A stretch of DNA of 64,000 nucleotides. Origin: Symmetrospora coprosmae (taxonomy: Eukaryota > Basidiomycota > Cystobasidiomycetes > Symmetrosporaceae). The DNA is taken from assembly GCA_008802785.1 (NCBI GenBank), contig VUYT01000022.1:1-64000 (forward strand). The letters run 5' to 3'. The notes under the pieces are model-generated. The model was given only the letters and a program-made list of their open reading frames with translations, ran no database searches and was not told where the DNA came from. Numbering within the stretch: position 1 is the first letter of the stretch; the number at the start of each line of letters is the position of its first letter. The position numbers and the translations under genes were made by a program. This document shows positions 45,083 through 55,600 of this stretch, piece after piece.

Positions 45083-45153
45083 TTCGACCGGAGGGAGTCG
45101 AACCCACGTCTCATGCATGGCAAGCACGAATTCTACCGTTGAACCACAGTCGA
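45083..45153 (-). tRNA. tRNA-Gly (GCC)
   Basis: Read on the minus strand from 45153, a cloverleaf folds: acceptor TCGACTG paired with CGGTCGA, then A as discriminator (45083); D arm GGTTCAACGGTAGAA; anticodon stem CGTGC/GCATG with loop TTGCCAT, anticodon GCC; and T loop TTCGACT. No intron. A and B boxes (TGGTTCAACGG, GGGTTCGACTC) are both recognisable. Two oddities: the first pair is U1-A72, not the usual G1-C72 of tRNA-Gly, and the T stem carries a U-U mismatch. Confidence 0.8.
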
Positions 45154-46016
45154 ATCTAGAGAGGCTGTTTGGTGGCGAACATTCTTGGTGGCGGTCGGTG
45201 CCTGGTCTTGACGGCACCTGGCAGATCAACCAACTCAAGAACGTACAACCCAGCTCTGAAGGGGTGCTGAAACCATTTGGTCCACATTGCTGTGGATGAG
45301 ATTTCGATGAAAGTCTGCTTGCTCAATGATATCTATTACCAAATCATCTGGCAGTGAGACTGTCCCCTATCCTGACCAAAAGAGCTCTGCCCACGAACTG
45401 GCTCCGCCCCCCTTGATGCACGATCCTACAAATGCATGGCCTTCTGGCAACTCTACCTCAAGTAACACCCTGTGCTTTGTAATGCTCCGGCATCTGACTC
45501 TCTTCCCCTCAGTCCCATCAAAGCACTCGGCAGGTCCTGCTAACATAACTACCTCCCCGCTTTCCCTCCGTTCTATCCCTTTCTCCCTGACCAGTGACAA
45601 TAGGAACAGCTATATACGGTCTCGTTCCGCTCTTCCGCTAAGTCTCCTAGTTCAACGCTCTCAGGCCAGGACAGAACTACGGCGCGTTCCCGCATCTTAG
45701 AGACGCTTCAACGCCGATCTACCGTTACTGCACAAAGACCTCTCTAACCCGCTCTGCAGCCGACCGTCAAACTCCCGCATACTCAAAGATAAGCGGCTGA
45801 CAGCCACTCGGTCCTGGACCATTGGGCGCCGATGGGAGATAGCGACAGCGGCGAGTACCGACGGTGTGAAAAGGCGCTCGGACGTGGCCGTCATGTCTTT
45901 TCTCCTCCATTCTCATCACACCAAACTCCCAGTCTCCTTGCAGCCCGATCTCCTATCACTCATCCTGGTAGCTCCAACCCCTCTCACTGCCCCTCAGACT
46001 AGGCGCCCTTCTCAGC
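45154..46016. other. intergenic
   Basis: About 860 bp between the tRNA and the secreted-protein gene. Several open frames exist, but none has protein-like composition. CT-rich near 45530-45600. No repeat was seen. Confidence 0.45.
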
Positions 46017-46754
46017 ATGCTCAGCCTAAACGGTCTTGCATTGGCGATGCCTGCCATCTTCTTCTCCATGGGAGCCATCGGTGCGGTTATTCTGTCTGGT
46101 CATGCAGTCGAGTTATACTGATGCAAGCTATGATATCTCTTAGCTGCTCCCACTACGCTTCAGCCCAGAGGCGGCGTTGTTCATGTCTCCAAGTTCGACT
46201 GCCGCGAGTACAACGCAGGGAACGCCAAGACCTCTCTTTGTGTGAGTTCGCGGCTGCTTCCAGGCGTCACCGCAACTGGACTGACATTCGGGCTTTCAGG
46301 CTACACAAGCTGAACGGGCATTTCCGGACAAGGTCGGTCTGGCTGAACCCGTCTAAAGCCGACTTGCGCGCTAATTGTACCGTGCCGACAACAGGCCAAA
46401 TGCGCTGCCCTCGGCAAGCTGTGGTTAGGCGCAGGGAACCAGGTCTTGCAGAGCGACTGGGAGGTCAAAGGTTTCGCAGGCGACGATGACTGTGGCTTTA
46501 ATGCGTGCGTCCCGTCTTTCCGGGTGCTGTGCGTCCAGCAGAAGAGACTAATTTTCGGGGCTGGCAGTTTCAGTCTCAATGGCCCGAAGTCTGCCGGAGG
46601 ACTCACGGCCTACACATGGGATGCGGCAACGATGGGCGCTTTCATAACGGAGCAGACCGAGGCCTGCTTCTACCAGAACAGCCCGTTCAATTACTTCCAC
46701 TGCACCCTTCCAGCTGGGGGCTTGCTGTTCGTGGGCTCCAACAACGCAGCCTAG
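46017..46754 (+). CDS. small secreted six-cysteine protein
   Basis: Five exons (46017-46098, 46144-46241, 46300-46332, 46395-46504, 46568-46754) join exactly in phase to 169 codons. Residues 1-28 are a signal peptide (MLSLNGLALAMPAIFFSMGA then IGAVILSA). The mature chain reads APTTLQPRGGVVHVSKFDCR, EYNAGNAKTSLC, AKCAALGKLWLGAGNQVLQS, DWEVKGFAGDDDCGFNA, FSLNGPKSAGGLTAYTWDAA, ITEQTEACFYQNSPFNYFHC and TLPAGGLLFVGSNNAA. Six Cys suggest three disulfides. No GPI tail and no known domain. Size, secretion and Cys content fit the loose class of fungal small secreted proteins, which includes effectors and surface adhesion factors; there is no direct evidence for either. The four introns are 33-67% as long as the exons they separate. 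Confidence 0.7.
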
Positions 46755-46909
46755 TGCAGTCCTCTGCCATTCAGGGTGTCTGCGCTTCGCAGCCCTGTAT
46801 TGTTTGCACCTTCCAAGCGTGTACTTCGTACCGTCAGCTGTCCGGCTTTCTCTGCGTCGGGAAGACATGGAACCTAGCAGACCATCCGTATTGTCCCATT
46901 ACTTCGATA
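46755..46909. other. convergent intergenic
   Basis: Short space between the stops of the secreted-protein gene and the HIT gene. Nothing recognised. Confidence 0.5.
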
Positions 46910-47599
46910 TTATAGCTTGCTTTTACCCTCGTTCTGCATACTCGCTATGGCAACACGTATTGCCCCAGCCAGTCTTTCCGCTTCATCGTCATTCAGCTCC
47001 TCCCGCCGAGCGATCTCCCACAGACCGATAGGACCCGTTCCCGAGTCGGGCACCACACGCCGCTCGTTCAGTTGTGGAGCAGGTACAATCTGTGGGCGAT
47101 GACAACATCAGCCGCGTCTGCGCACCGCCGATGCGATTGGCCGAGCACTGACATGCCAGTGGACGTGGTCTACCACCTGCGCGTACCCGTTGTTGCTGAC
47201 GAGGTTGAAGTCGGGTTGCCCAGTGGCTTTGCACACCGCTCTGCAAATCCGAGGGAGAGTCAAGGCCATATGCGCGGAGATCTCGGCAGGCAGGTCCGTC
47301 ATTCGAGCGTAGTGAGCTTTGGGGATCAGGAGAGTGTGCCCGCTGCGGATGGGCAGAATGTCTGTGCTGGTTGAGAGTGTTCAGCGCGCCGAGGAGTGAT
47401 GCGATGGTCCACCAGTGAGGCGCAGAGAGAGCGCACCGAGAAAGGCCATGCATACATCGTCCTCGAAGACTGGGAACGCAGGAAGGGTCCCCGCAACAAT
47501 GGCGCAAAACGCGCATGAATCGTTGCGGATCCTCCGGACCTTGCGGGCCGAGTCGCTTTCGGCTTGTCGCGCAAAGGCAGAGACAATCAAAGAGGTCAT
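46910..47599 (-). CDS. HNT1: HIT-family nucleotide hydrolase
   Basis: Hydrolyses AMP-lysine-type or adenosine phosphoramidate substrates. Start MTSLIVSAFARQAESDSARK; the domain reads CAFCAIVAGTLPAFPVFEDD then VCMAFL, TDILPIRSGHTLLIPKAHYA, LPRICRAVCKATGQPDFNLV and SNNGYAQVVDHVHWHV, which contains the HxHxH catalytic triad. The two early Cys (CAFC) are commonly the zinc ligands of HINT proteins. The C-terminus reads RRVVPDSGTGPIGLWEIARR then EELNDDEAERLAGAIRTRLA and ends EGKSKL. An 87-residue-scale tail after the HIT core is fungal. At least two introns. It lies 90 bp downstream of the stop of PNG1 on the same strand, so its promoter is short. Confidence 0.88.
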
Positions 47600-47689
47600 G
47601 CTACCAAATAAGCGATGGACACGGAGGCAAGGATGACCTGTTGAACGCGCTCGCGAAGGGGAGGCTCCGAAGCACGTGGTCTGACATGA

Positions 47690-49526
47690 CTACAACACCA
47701 CATCCTTCGCCATGTCTAAGGCAGCCTCCCACACCTCGAAGCTCAGTACCTCGTGCTTCTGATGCAGTCCCCCTGTAGAAGCTGTCCATCCCAGGCAATT
47801 GCCACCCGTGACAACGACTCCCTCCGAAGTCAGCTCCACCCAATCCTCCTGCTTGTCAGAGAAGAAGACGCGCATTCGCTTGCCGCCATCCACCTCCACC
47901 CTGCACCAATACGATTTGCCGTCGTCTAGTTTCGGAAGCTGGTCTGAGCACCACGAGCTGCTGCGATGGTGCGCATCGCCGTCTCGCTGAATTGAGATGT
48001 GCGGTGTAGGCGGGTCGTCACAACGGTCTGAAGACCGATAGGTGTCGATCTCGACCGCAATACTGCGCGAGATGCCTCCGTAGCCTAGCTCGCAACCACC
48101 ACGTCCAAGCGTGGACGGCCCGCTAGAATGCAACACAAGCGCCATCCCGTCCGCGCCATTCCCGCCGTTCGTAATGCGAAACGAGAAGGTGACAATGAGC
48201 GACTTGACATTGCTTGGGAGCTGGAGGAAAGCGGATCCTGTCTGGCCTGGCGCATCTTGCGTAAGGACGATGATACCATCCTTGTTTCGTGCTGAGCCGT
48301 TACAGGTCAATGCGACCGACCGACTGTCGAACAGCTTGGTACCGGCTGTCGAGCATGACGAATATCAGCCAAGGTGAACGGGAAGGTGGAATTTGTACGA
48401 GTAGCGCACCTCGGAGGGCAGGCTGAGCCTGCCTGCTGCCCAACTCGCTCCTCTGCTCTCGCCATTCTTTCGTTCCGCTCGTTCGCCCAGTAAGCTCCTC
48501 CTTGTCCGCCTGGCGTGATCGTGAAGCACTATCTTGAAGCCAGCGCTCCTCATCTTCATCTTCTCTGTCGAGTGTCCCTGTACCGTCTCTGGTCCTGCCA
48601 CTCCGTCTGGCTTGTGTCATGGCCTGGAGTGCACGTTGCAAAGGCAGCTCCCACGGCTGCTCACGTCGAGCCAAAGCTGCTTGCCAATCGGCGACGTACG
48701 CTCGCGTAACGTCTTTCGCTCCGTCGGTACCGAACGCAATGCAGTACTTCATCTTCTTGCCCCAGCCGCGATCGTAAAGAAGGTGTTTGTCCCTCGCCCC
48801 CTCGCAGCTATCGATGTGCACCCAGCGTCGCAACTCGTCGGAGTAATATTCGTTCCAGACGTGATCCTCGCTGTTCCAGATGTACCGCGCTCGCAGACCT
48901 AGAGCACGCAGCAGGAGCATGAACGAGGCTGCGAATTCTCCGCAGCGCCCTCTGCGTGTCTCAAGGAGCTTCTCCAGGCGAGTGTAGCGTGGGAAGCGCT
49001 CGATACGGCCTCGGCAAGACGCGGAAGAGCGACAGCGATACAGTTCGACCCTGCCTGCACCACCCTCGTCTCGCTCATCAGAGTTGGGCGAGTCACCGCC
49101 TACGATTTCGGTCTCTCTGCCGCAGACGGAGCATCGTACTGGGTCTACCCAGCGGAGGAAGTCCCGCTTTGCCCACTCCACGAGAGCTTGGGCTAAACCA
49201 TCCTGCAGTGCAAGGTGCGGAAAGTCTGCACTTGCGCGTTCGTGCAGCTTGTCGAACGGAATGACGTCGAGGGCGCGCTCCTGCAGTGACGCAATCTCGT
49301 ATCTGTTGACCTCGGCATTGAGCGCATAGATGGTCGAGCACATGCGCTGCCAGCCAGGGTCTTCGTCTCGTTGCGGTCTCGGAGCCATTCGCAGAGCAAG
49401 CTGATGCGCGTCGGCTTCCGTCGGGGCTTTGGACGTCGAGGGTGCGGCGGGCTGTCCAGCACGCATGGCTAGGAAGCGGAGCGCGAGCGTGAGTGACAGC
49501 GCATCGATCTCGCTCCTGCTTGCCAT
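47690..49526 (-). CDS. PNG1: peptide:N-glycanase with C-terminal legume-lectin-like domain
   Basis: Cytosolic enzyme that strips N-glycans from misfolded glycoproteins exported from the ER. Two exons (49526-48410, 48345-47690; 64-bp intron, donor GTGCGC, acceptor CGACAG) give 590 residues. The PNGase part has the zinc Cys pairs (CSVC, CRSSASC), ERFPRYTRLEKLLETRRGRC (nucleophile Cys), SEDHVWNEYYSDELRRWVHI (catalytic His) and DSCEGARDKHLLYDRGWGKK (catalytic Asp). After a charged linker the second exon encodes GTKLFDSRSVALTCNGSARN and a full L-type lectin sheet: GSAFLQLPSNVKSLIVTFSF, NGADGMALVLHSSG, GGCELGYGGISRSIAVEIDT, YRSSDRCDDPPTPHISIQRD, SYWCRVEVDGGKRMRVFF and CLGWTASTGGLHQKHEVLSF. Metal ligands of legume lectins (E, D, D, H) are kept. 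Animal NGLY1 instead has a PAW glycan-binding domain at this place. The start has a strong context (TTCACCATGG). Confidence 0.92.
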
Positions 49527-49667
49527 GGTGAAGGAGACTGTGGTTGGCGCAGAGTGGACAGGCTGAAGGAGGAACGTCTGAATGTGGCGGACGGCAGCTT
49601 CGGGTCTATCCCGACCATTTCGCTGCTTTCCGACACTCCAATAGTCTCACCCGACAAGCTGTCCACC
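49527..49667. promoter_or_regulatory. divergent promoter, PNG1 and FMC1
   Basis: 141 bp between divergent start codons. Both transcripts must start within it or within the other gene's 5' end. Confidence 0.5.
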
Positions 49668-50257
49668 ATGCCCTCCGCTGCCATTCGCCTATATCGCTCG
49701 ACATTGCGGGAGCTGCGGTTGAACGTAAGCTGATCCCGTTCGGGCGGAGCTGCCGCACAAGCGCCCGCGCCTGACTCGCTTTCATGCTTTCCGTAATGCA
49801 CACTCTCCAGGACTCTGTCCACCGCTATGTCGAACACCGGAAGACTAGTCCAGTTCTCAGTCATCTGCGGAGCATGTTCCTCTCGGCCAGCCCGAATTTC
49901 GGCCAAGACCCATCGTCGAAGCAACTCGTCGAGCTGGCCGCGTTTCTCCGAGCGAACAGGTTGCATCAGGTGCGGCGATGTGAGCGAGATAACAGAGCGA
50001 GACCTCGAGCTGAGGTCACCGTTCTTGGCACTCAGGCCCTCCTCGAGCGGTACAATGGCGGGCTAGACATGACGCAGGAAGAGCGGTCACGCCTGACGGC
50101 AAGACGAGTGGGCCTGAAGTAAGTTTCCGTCACCCTATACCCCCACTTCTGATGGCCACGTATAACGGGTTGACTTCGGCTAATGCTGCCTTGGCCTCGC
50201 AGCATGCCAAAGGAATACGATCCGGAAAACAGCGGCAGCCCGCCTACCTCGTCGTAA
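49668..50257 (+). CDS. FMC1: FMC1-type LYR-motif mitochondrial assembly factor
   Basis: Four exons (49668-49724, 49811-49969, 50036-50118, 50203-50257) give 117 residues, and no single exon is longer than 53 codons. Exon 1 carries the LYR motif: MPSAAIRLYRSTLRELRLN. Then DSVHRYVEHRKTSPVLSHLR, SMFLSASPNFG, KQLVELAAFLRANRLHQ, ALLERYNGGLDMTQEERSRL and TARRVGLNMPKEY. The 'ERYN.GL.M..EER.RLTARRVGL..P' end is diagnostic of the Fmc1 family, which in yeast helps Atp12 fold the F1-ATPase alpha subunit in the mitochondrial matrix. All splice sites keep phase. The gene is overlapped on the other strand by a long but unsupported open frame. Confidence 0.85.
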
Positions 50258-50534
50258 CGGCTCCGACCGCACATTTCTCGCGCTGCATACACAATTCATT
50301 TGCAATGCTCGTAGGCATGTGCAATCCTTCAATCTACACTTGAAGCTCCGCTGCATGTCCTTGCGGCAATTAAATGAGGCGGTCCTGCATATCGGGAGGC
50401 GGAGACTGTGACGGTCTCTAGTAGATGTTACGAACGCGGTCGATCTGTACGTCCTTGCAACATGGCGTCGTCTAGTGAACGAGAGGGACGTGCCTAGCAT
50501 GAAGAGTGGAAGCAAACTCTTGCTACACTATGCA
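50258..50534. other. convergent intergenic
   Basis: FMC1 and the BAG gene end toward each other. No feature was seen. Confidence 0.5.
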
Positions 50535-51582
50535 CTATGGCTCCGAGGGCGGTGGCGCCATCGCTCTCCCCTCCTTGATGGCATCCACTCTGTCCAGCAT
50601 ATCCTGTATGCTCCTGATCCCTTCTTTGCGAGCTTTGCGTGCGTCTGTCCACCGCGAGTCAATTTCGAAGCCATCGAGCTTCAGGAGCGTCTGGAGCAGC
50701 ATTTCTGACAAATAGACCTGCTTGCGCTTGAGCAGGGTCGCTTCTTCGAGCGGGAGGGAGAAGAGCTGGTCGAGATCCGGCTTGAGGCGGCTGAGCGTGC
50801 TGCTGACGAGCGAGTCTATCTGGGCGACTATCCGCGCCTCGTCGAGGGGCTGCTGCTGCGCCGCCTGCTTTTGCCGTGCTGATCCTGAACCGGAAGCAGG
50901 CCCCGCCTGCGCTACGTGATCCGTCACGCGCGAACCCGTCTGCGCACTCCCTATCAGGGTGACCTTGAGCTCCCGACTCCGCTTGCCTGCAACGGGGCTG
51001 TTGCCCAGGCCCCACTTGCTCAGCAGACCACGTAGGCTAGACGACGGGATCTTGTTCGGATCTGGGCTGTACGATTCTTCGCTATCGCCGAGGGGAGGCA
51101 GAGCCAGTCCATATGCTTTCAGGGGGAAGTCTGTCGTGTACACGGACATCATGAGCGTGTGTTCAATCGCGCCCTAAACGGGCCGGCTGGCCTGCCGAGA
51201 CCTGAGCCCAACATACCCTTCTGCATCATCGCTCCGTTCAGGATGAGCTTTTGGTGCTCGGGCGGCACACCGGTCCGCTCATGGATAGCCTTGCGCAGTG
51301 TAGACAAGGGAGCATCGGGCGGTGGTAGAGGCAGTCGGTACCTGGACGGACGAGACGAGCGATCAGATAGAGCACATCATAGCGCACGATGACTCCAATG
51401 TTTCAGGCTGCTCACTTCTCCCCTCCCCAGACGACGGTAAGCATGCCCTGGTCTGCCCTGCCGCCACTGCTGCCAGTGCCAATGTTTGGTTCGGACGACG
51501 AGGCCGGGGGTGCTGAGGATGTGCTTGATGGCGTAGACCCGAAAGCTGTCCGCAGACCATTGGAAGATGCGAGAGTAGCCAT
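50535..51582 (-). CDS. BAG1-like co-chaperone (UBL + BAG)
   Basis: Nucleotide-exchange factor for Hsp70. Start MATLASSNGLRTAFGSTPSS; a ubiquitin-like domain follows across an intron: GMLTVVWGGEKYRLPLPPPD, APLSTLRKAIHERTGVPPEH, QKLILNGAMMQK. After a Ser/Pro-rich link (YGLALPPLGDSEESYSPDPN) and SLRGLLSKWGLGNS, the BAG three-helix bundle reads EARIVAQIDSLVSSTLSRLK, DLDQLFSLPLEEATLLKRKQ, YLSEMLLQTLLKLDGFEIDS and IRSIQDMLDRVDAIKE. UBL plus BAG is the BAG1 arrangement. The usual Hsp70-contact residues are plausible, but I did not verify each. No membrane helix, unlike yeast Snl1. Three or four exons; a small CAG/GCT repeat lies just upstream of the start. Confidence 0.85.
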
Positions 51583-52664
51583 GCTTGTCCTCGATGCTGC
51601 TGCTGCTGCTGCTGCTTTTGGATAGGACTGAGGTCGGACTGCAGCGATGACGACCAGGGACCAGCAGGGGCTGCCAGGGATGGTGAGGTGGACTACTCTA
51701 TAGCGAGAGCAGAGCGGAGTACGGCAGTAATGAAGTAAGTGGTCGCTGCACGCTCGACGTCGTGTTAGCTACTTCCGTGCTCGTACAAGGCCAATGGGTG
51801 GTCGAGAGTGGAAAGCAGTCTGGCGGCGCCTGCAGAAGCGCTGAAGAGGCCCGTTAAGCAGACTTGGGCTCTTTGCCTCTTCTCCCGATGCGCGAAACAA
51901 GCACGAGCGCAGCGAACAGCTGCTACACGGCACCATAAACAAATAACCGACTCGTGTATGCTATGGCTGCGTCGCATGCTGCTACTTTCGGGCTGCCTTC
52001 GACCGCCGCAAGCGCGAAAGAGCTTCTGGCTTCTCAGGCCGGGGAGGGAGGAGCGCGCTGCAGCGACGTGCGTAACGAAGCTGGGGTTCATACTCCGGAG
52101 GCTTTCAGAAGAAGCTTGAGCGTCGTGTAATCAACCAGCGAGCGAGCCGCGCGTCGACCGGTGACCGAAGCTTCCTTGTCGCGAGCGCCTGAGGAAGATA
52201 GCTTGTGCGCAGGGGCTGGCAACGATAGCCTTGACAACATCACATCGCAATGGCACACCTGCGTCCATGGCGTCGACATCTCACCAGCAAACAGCAAGGA
52301 AAGCTTGCTCCCCCTCTCTCCTCCAGTCCTTGTCGCCACAACGCGTGGTCTCTCGAGGTGCTCAGGCCCACTCCGCGTCACGACGGACCTCCTTTCTTTG
52401 GCGCCGGAGGTCAGGAATTTCAGAACGCGCTGCCTTCGTCTCTGCTCCGCTCCAACCTCTGCACCTCTTCTTCTCCCTCGACAGCCTTGCGATCGATGCC
52501 ATCTTGCTCTGAGGTCTGCTCCTCGACATCCTCTCCCCCTCTTCCCCATCCTCTCGCACGCCTCTAGCTCTCTTTCGCTTCTCCGCTCGCACTCCAGCAG
52601 CACGGAGACGTCCTAGCAACCAATCACGGCCGCCTCTCCGCACCGAATTCATCTATTCCCGACA
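51583..52664. other. large divergent intergenic
   Basis: 1.08 kb between the BAG and CUE genes, read away from each other. Contains a (GCT)n run (about 51597-51615) and a CT-rich leader at 52300-52620. Open frames on both strands are low-complexity Ser/Arg and look non-coding. Confidence 0.45.
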
Positions 52665-55600
52665 ATGAACGGGCGTTTGCAGAGCAGCGATCCCCTTGTC
52701 GGGCAACGGTATGTCCATGACGATGTATTGCCCGTGCGCGAGCTTCGCACGATTGTGGCCAGACTCGAAGCTGGCGAGAGCCCCGAGTCGGCCATTGGGC
52801 CTTTCCCGTGAGTTGCGATTCCGACAGGCCGGCTCCTTGACGGGCTTGCTGCGATGCGCGGGCCGTCCTGTGCCGTCGCTTTCCGGAAGTGAACTGATTC
52901 GAGACACGACTCTCTGATGCATCTGTCGCTTCAAGCAGGACGTCCGTCAATGCCACACTCAAGGTTCGGTTCTACTTTCCAACCGTTGGCGAGAAAATGG
53001 GCCCTCACAGTTCCGCCGATTGTCTGGGCGCGTGCAACGGCGAGACTCACCCGAAGACTACACTGTGTCGCTGCTGTAGCACGCAGGCGGGTACCAACAA
53101 CAAGAATCCCGCGACTTTCGTCTCCTTCAGGGCATACGCTCATCTCAAAGAGTGCCCCGGCCTTATCGCTGCCCTGAGACCCGATCAGCACAAGCTGTTC
53201 CTGGAGGCCCTCTTCAGAATCGACGAGGTCGAGATGCAGAAAAGGCAGGAGGCTAAAGTGAAGAAGGGGACTGAGAGTGCGCAAGGCAGCCCAGCACCAC
53301 AAGGTGGCAGGGCATCAGCCACGCCCACCATCGCAAGTACGTCTGATGTTACTGGCACGCAAAAGCTTGCAGCGATTGGATTCCGCCCTACAGCATCTCC
53401 GACACCTGCCAAGACTGTAGCACCATCCGCGGGCCTTAGAATCACCGTCCCGAAGGCCGTACCCAAGGCCCGCACGGTGAGCGGTTCCTCGCACACTACA
53501 GCCTCGCCACAACCCACGCCCTCCAGTGCAGTTCAGAGCGGCCTGAGCATCAGTAACGGCAGCAGCAAGGGCTCTACCGTGCCCGCATCTAAAGCAACGC
53601 AGGAGAACAAGGGTGAAGCAACAAGCCCGAGCCAACCCAAGGCGGCTGCGCCCCCTCGATCTACAGACTCTTTTGCGACGAGCACCCTCCCTGCCACTCT
53701 GTCAGCGTCTACCGCAGTGGTAATTCCAATCAAGCCGCCCACAGCTCCTGCTGCCATGCTGCCATCCAACACGCCGACCGCTCCTGTTGCTCCAGCCGCC
53801 ATGCTGGCTTCCCGACCGCCAGCAGCTGATGCAGTCGCTTTGCCGGCCAAGCCTCCCATCGAGCCAAGCAGCACCAGTCCCACGGGACCCTCGATGCAGA
53901 AGGCTGTTGACGGCGGGCAGAATGGCAAGCACAGCGCGGCAGTCACGGCGAACCCCACAGGCGAGCCTTCGGCTGCCACAGCAGCAAGCTCAGCAGCATC
54001 AGCGGAAACGAAGAAGACACAGCCCAGCGGACAGCAAAGGCTGGCTGAACAGCAGGGCTCCACAGCACAGCCCGTTAAGACAACGACAATGGAAAAGCCT
54101 TCAGTCAACGACAGCAATACCGGTGAGGGTCGAGGAGGTCTGCCCGCTCCAAAGCTGCTGGCCAGCCCTTCTAACGTGCCACCGAGCCCTTTCGCCCTTT
54201 TAGAAAGTCCTGCCCATCGTCCGATCGGGACTCGCTACGATCCCCCGCCAGCGTCCGATACCGCTCCCCTTTCTTCAACTGGCGCGGTGTCGGTCTCCAG
54301 CAGAACACTCGCTACAAATGCAGCACCGGGGCCAGAGTCAAATCCGACTTCAGCCTTAGCCGCAGCCCCAGCCCGACCCGTCAGTCCGCCGAACCAGACG
54401 GCCGGGGCCGTCGCGTCGCTGCAGGCCATGTTCCCTACGATGGATGGAATCACCATCACCGAGGTCCTCACTGCACATGGGGGCAATCTAGATGTGGCGA
54501 GCAACGCCCTGCTTGAGATGAGCGACAGCCTTGGACCGGGCACGACTACGGGAGGTGCAGCTCATAACGCTCATGCGCAGATGTTGGCCGATGAGGCGAT
54601 GGCACGCGACTTGGCCTGGGAAGAGATCAGTCCTCCCTACACAGGTCCAGCGTCTCAAGAAGCATGGGATGGGACTAGTCCCGCTTATGCGCAGACTGCG
54701 CAGAATCATCCCGGTAGCAGCTCCTGGGATTCGGAAGTAACTTACGACGTGCCTCGCCCTCCCGCCTGCAAGCCCCCCTCTCCACCTCCGAGGAGCCCAC
54801 GTCTGCCGCATAAGGGCGCCTCCGCCAAGGGATACTACGAGAGACCTAGCAACAATACGCCCTCCCGAGATTGGACTGCTGGTGGCAGTAACAGTCACAG
54901 GAACGACGATTATCGCAGATACGACAGGGATCGCAATCACAACAATCAGCGAAGCTTCGAGAGGGAAGGCTACAGCTCCCGCACCGGCCGACCCGATACA
55001 ACGAGCTCGAGTGAGCCGCTTGGTAACTCCTCGATGGCGGGCTCTTCTGGCCTTAGGGGCCTCAGAGACTGGGAGGAACCCCGCAGAACGCAGGTTGAGC
55101 GCCGAAGGACAGACCCACCTCGCGAGCGCTTGTTCCCCAAGCCGCATGCTCGCACATCCGATCCGCGACGACCGTCTCGACCTCGTAGTGCCTCTCCGCC
55201 CTTGAGCCGAAACTCCGCCATCTCCGCAGCACCCCCTGCTACCTCACGTCGCTCCGACGATGTTCTCTTTGTCCAGCGCAAGCGCAACAGTCTTCCGCCG
55301 GCGCTGCCGACCCTGTCGCTGGCACAGGTCGATGCCCTGCTACCCATGCCATACCAGCCGGCCCAGCCGTTCACGAATCCGCTGGAGCTCGTCAAGGAGA
55401 ATGAGCAAATGCGACCCAAAGCTGCTCTGCCGTCTTTCGGGCGGTCTTCTGACAGGCGTGAGACTGCAGCTGCAGGTGGCCGGGGAGTCGAGCGTGAGCA
55501 GCAGTCTGAAGGCACCGTGAAGAAGCACAGCCCCAAAATCAGCGATGTCTGCGGTGGAATTAGCAGCAGCAGTAGCAGTAGCGGCGATACCAGCGATCTT

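Noticed and set aside
47690-48310. Lectin-like frame as an independent gene
   Set aside because: It lacks an ATG start of its own (the frame begins at TTG), while a clean GT-AG intron joins it in phase to the PNGase exon.
49469-49966. Long minus-strand open frame upstream of PNG1 as a separate gene or first exon
   Set aside because: It overlaps both the PNG1 start, which is in a strong context, and the exact four-exon FMC1 model on the other strand. It has no usable donor into PNG1.
52088-52616. Opposing open frames in the BAG/CUE intergenic region
   Set aside because: Both are low-complexity Ser/Arg strings produced by a CT-rich leader.
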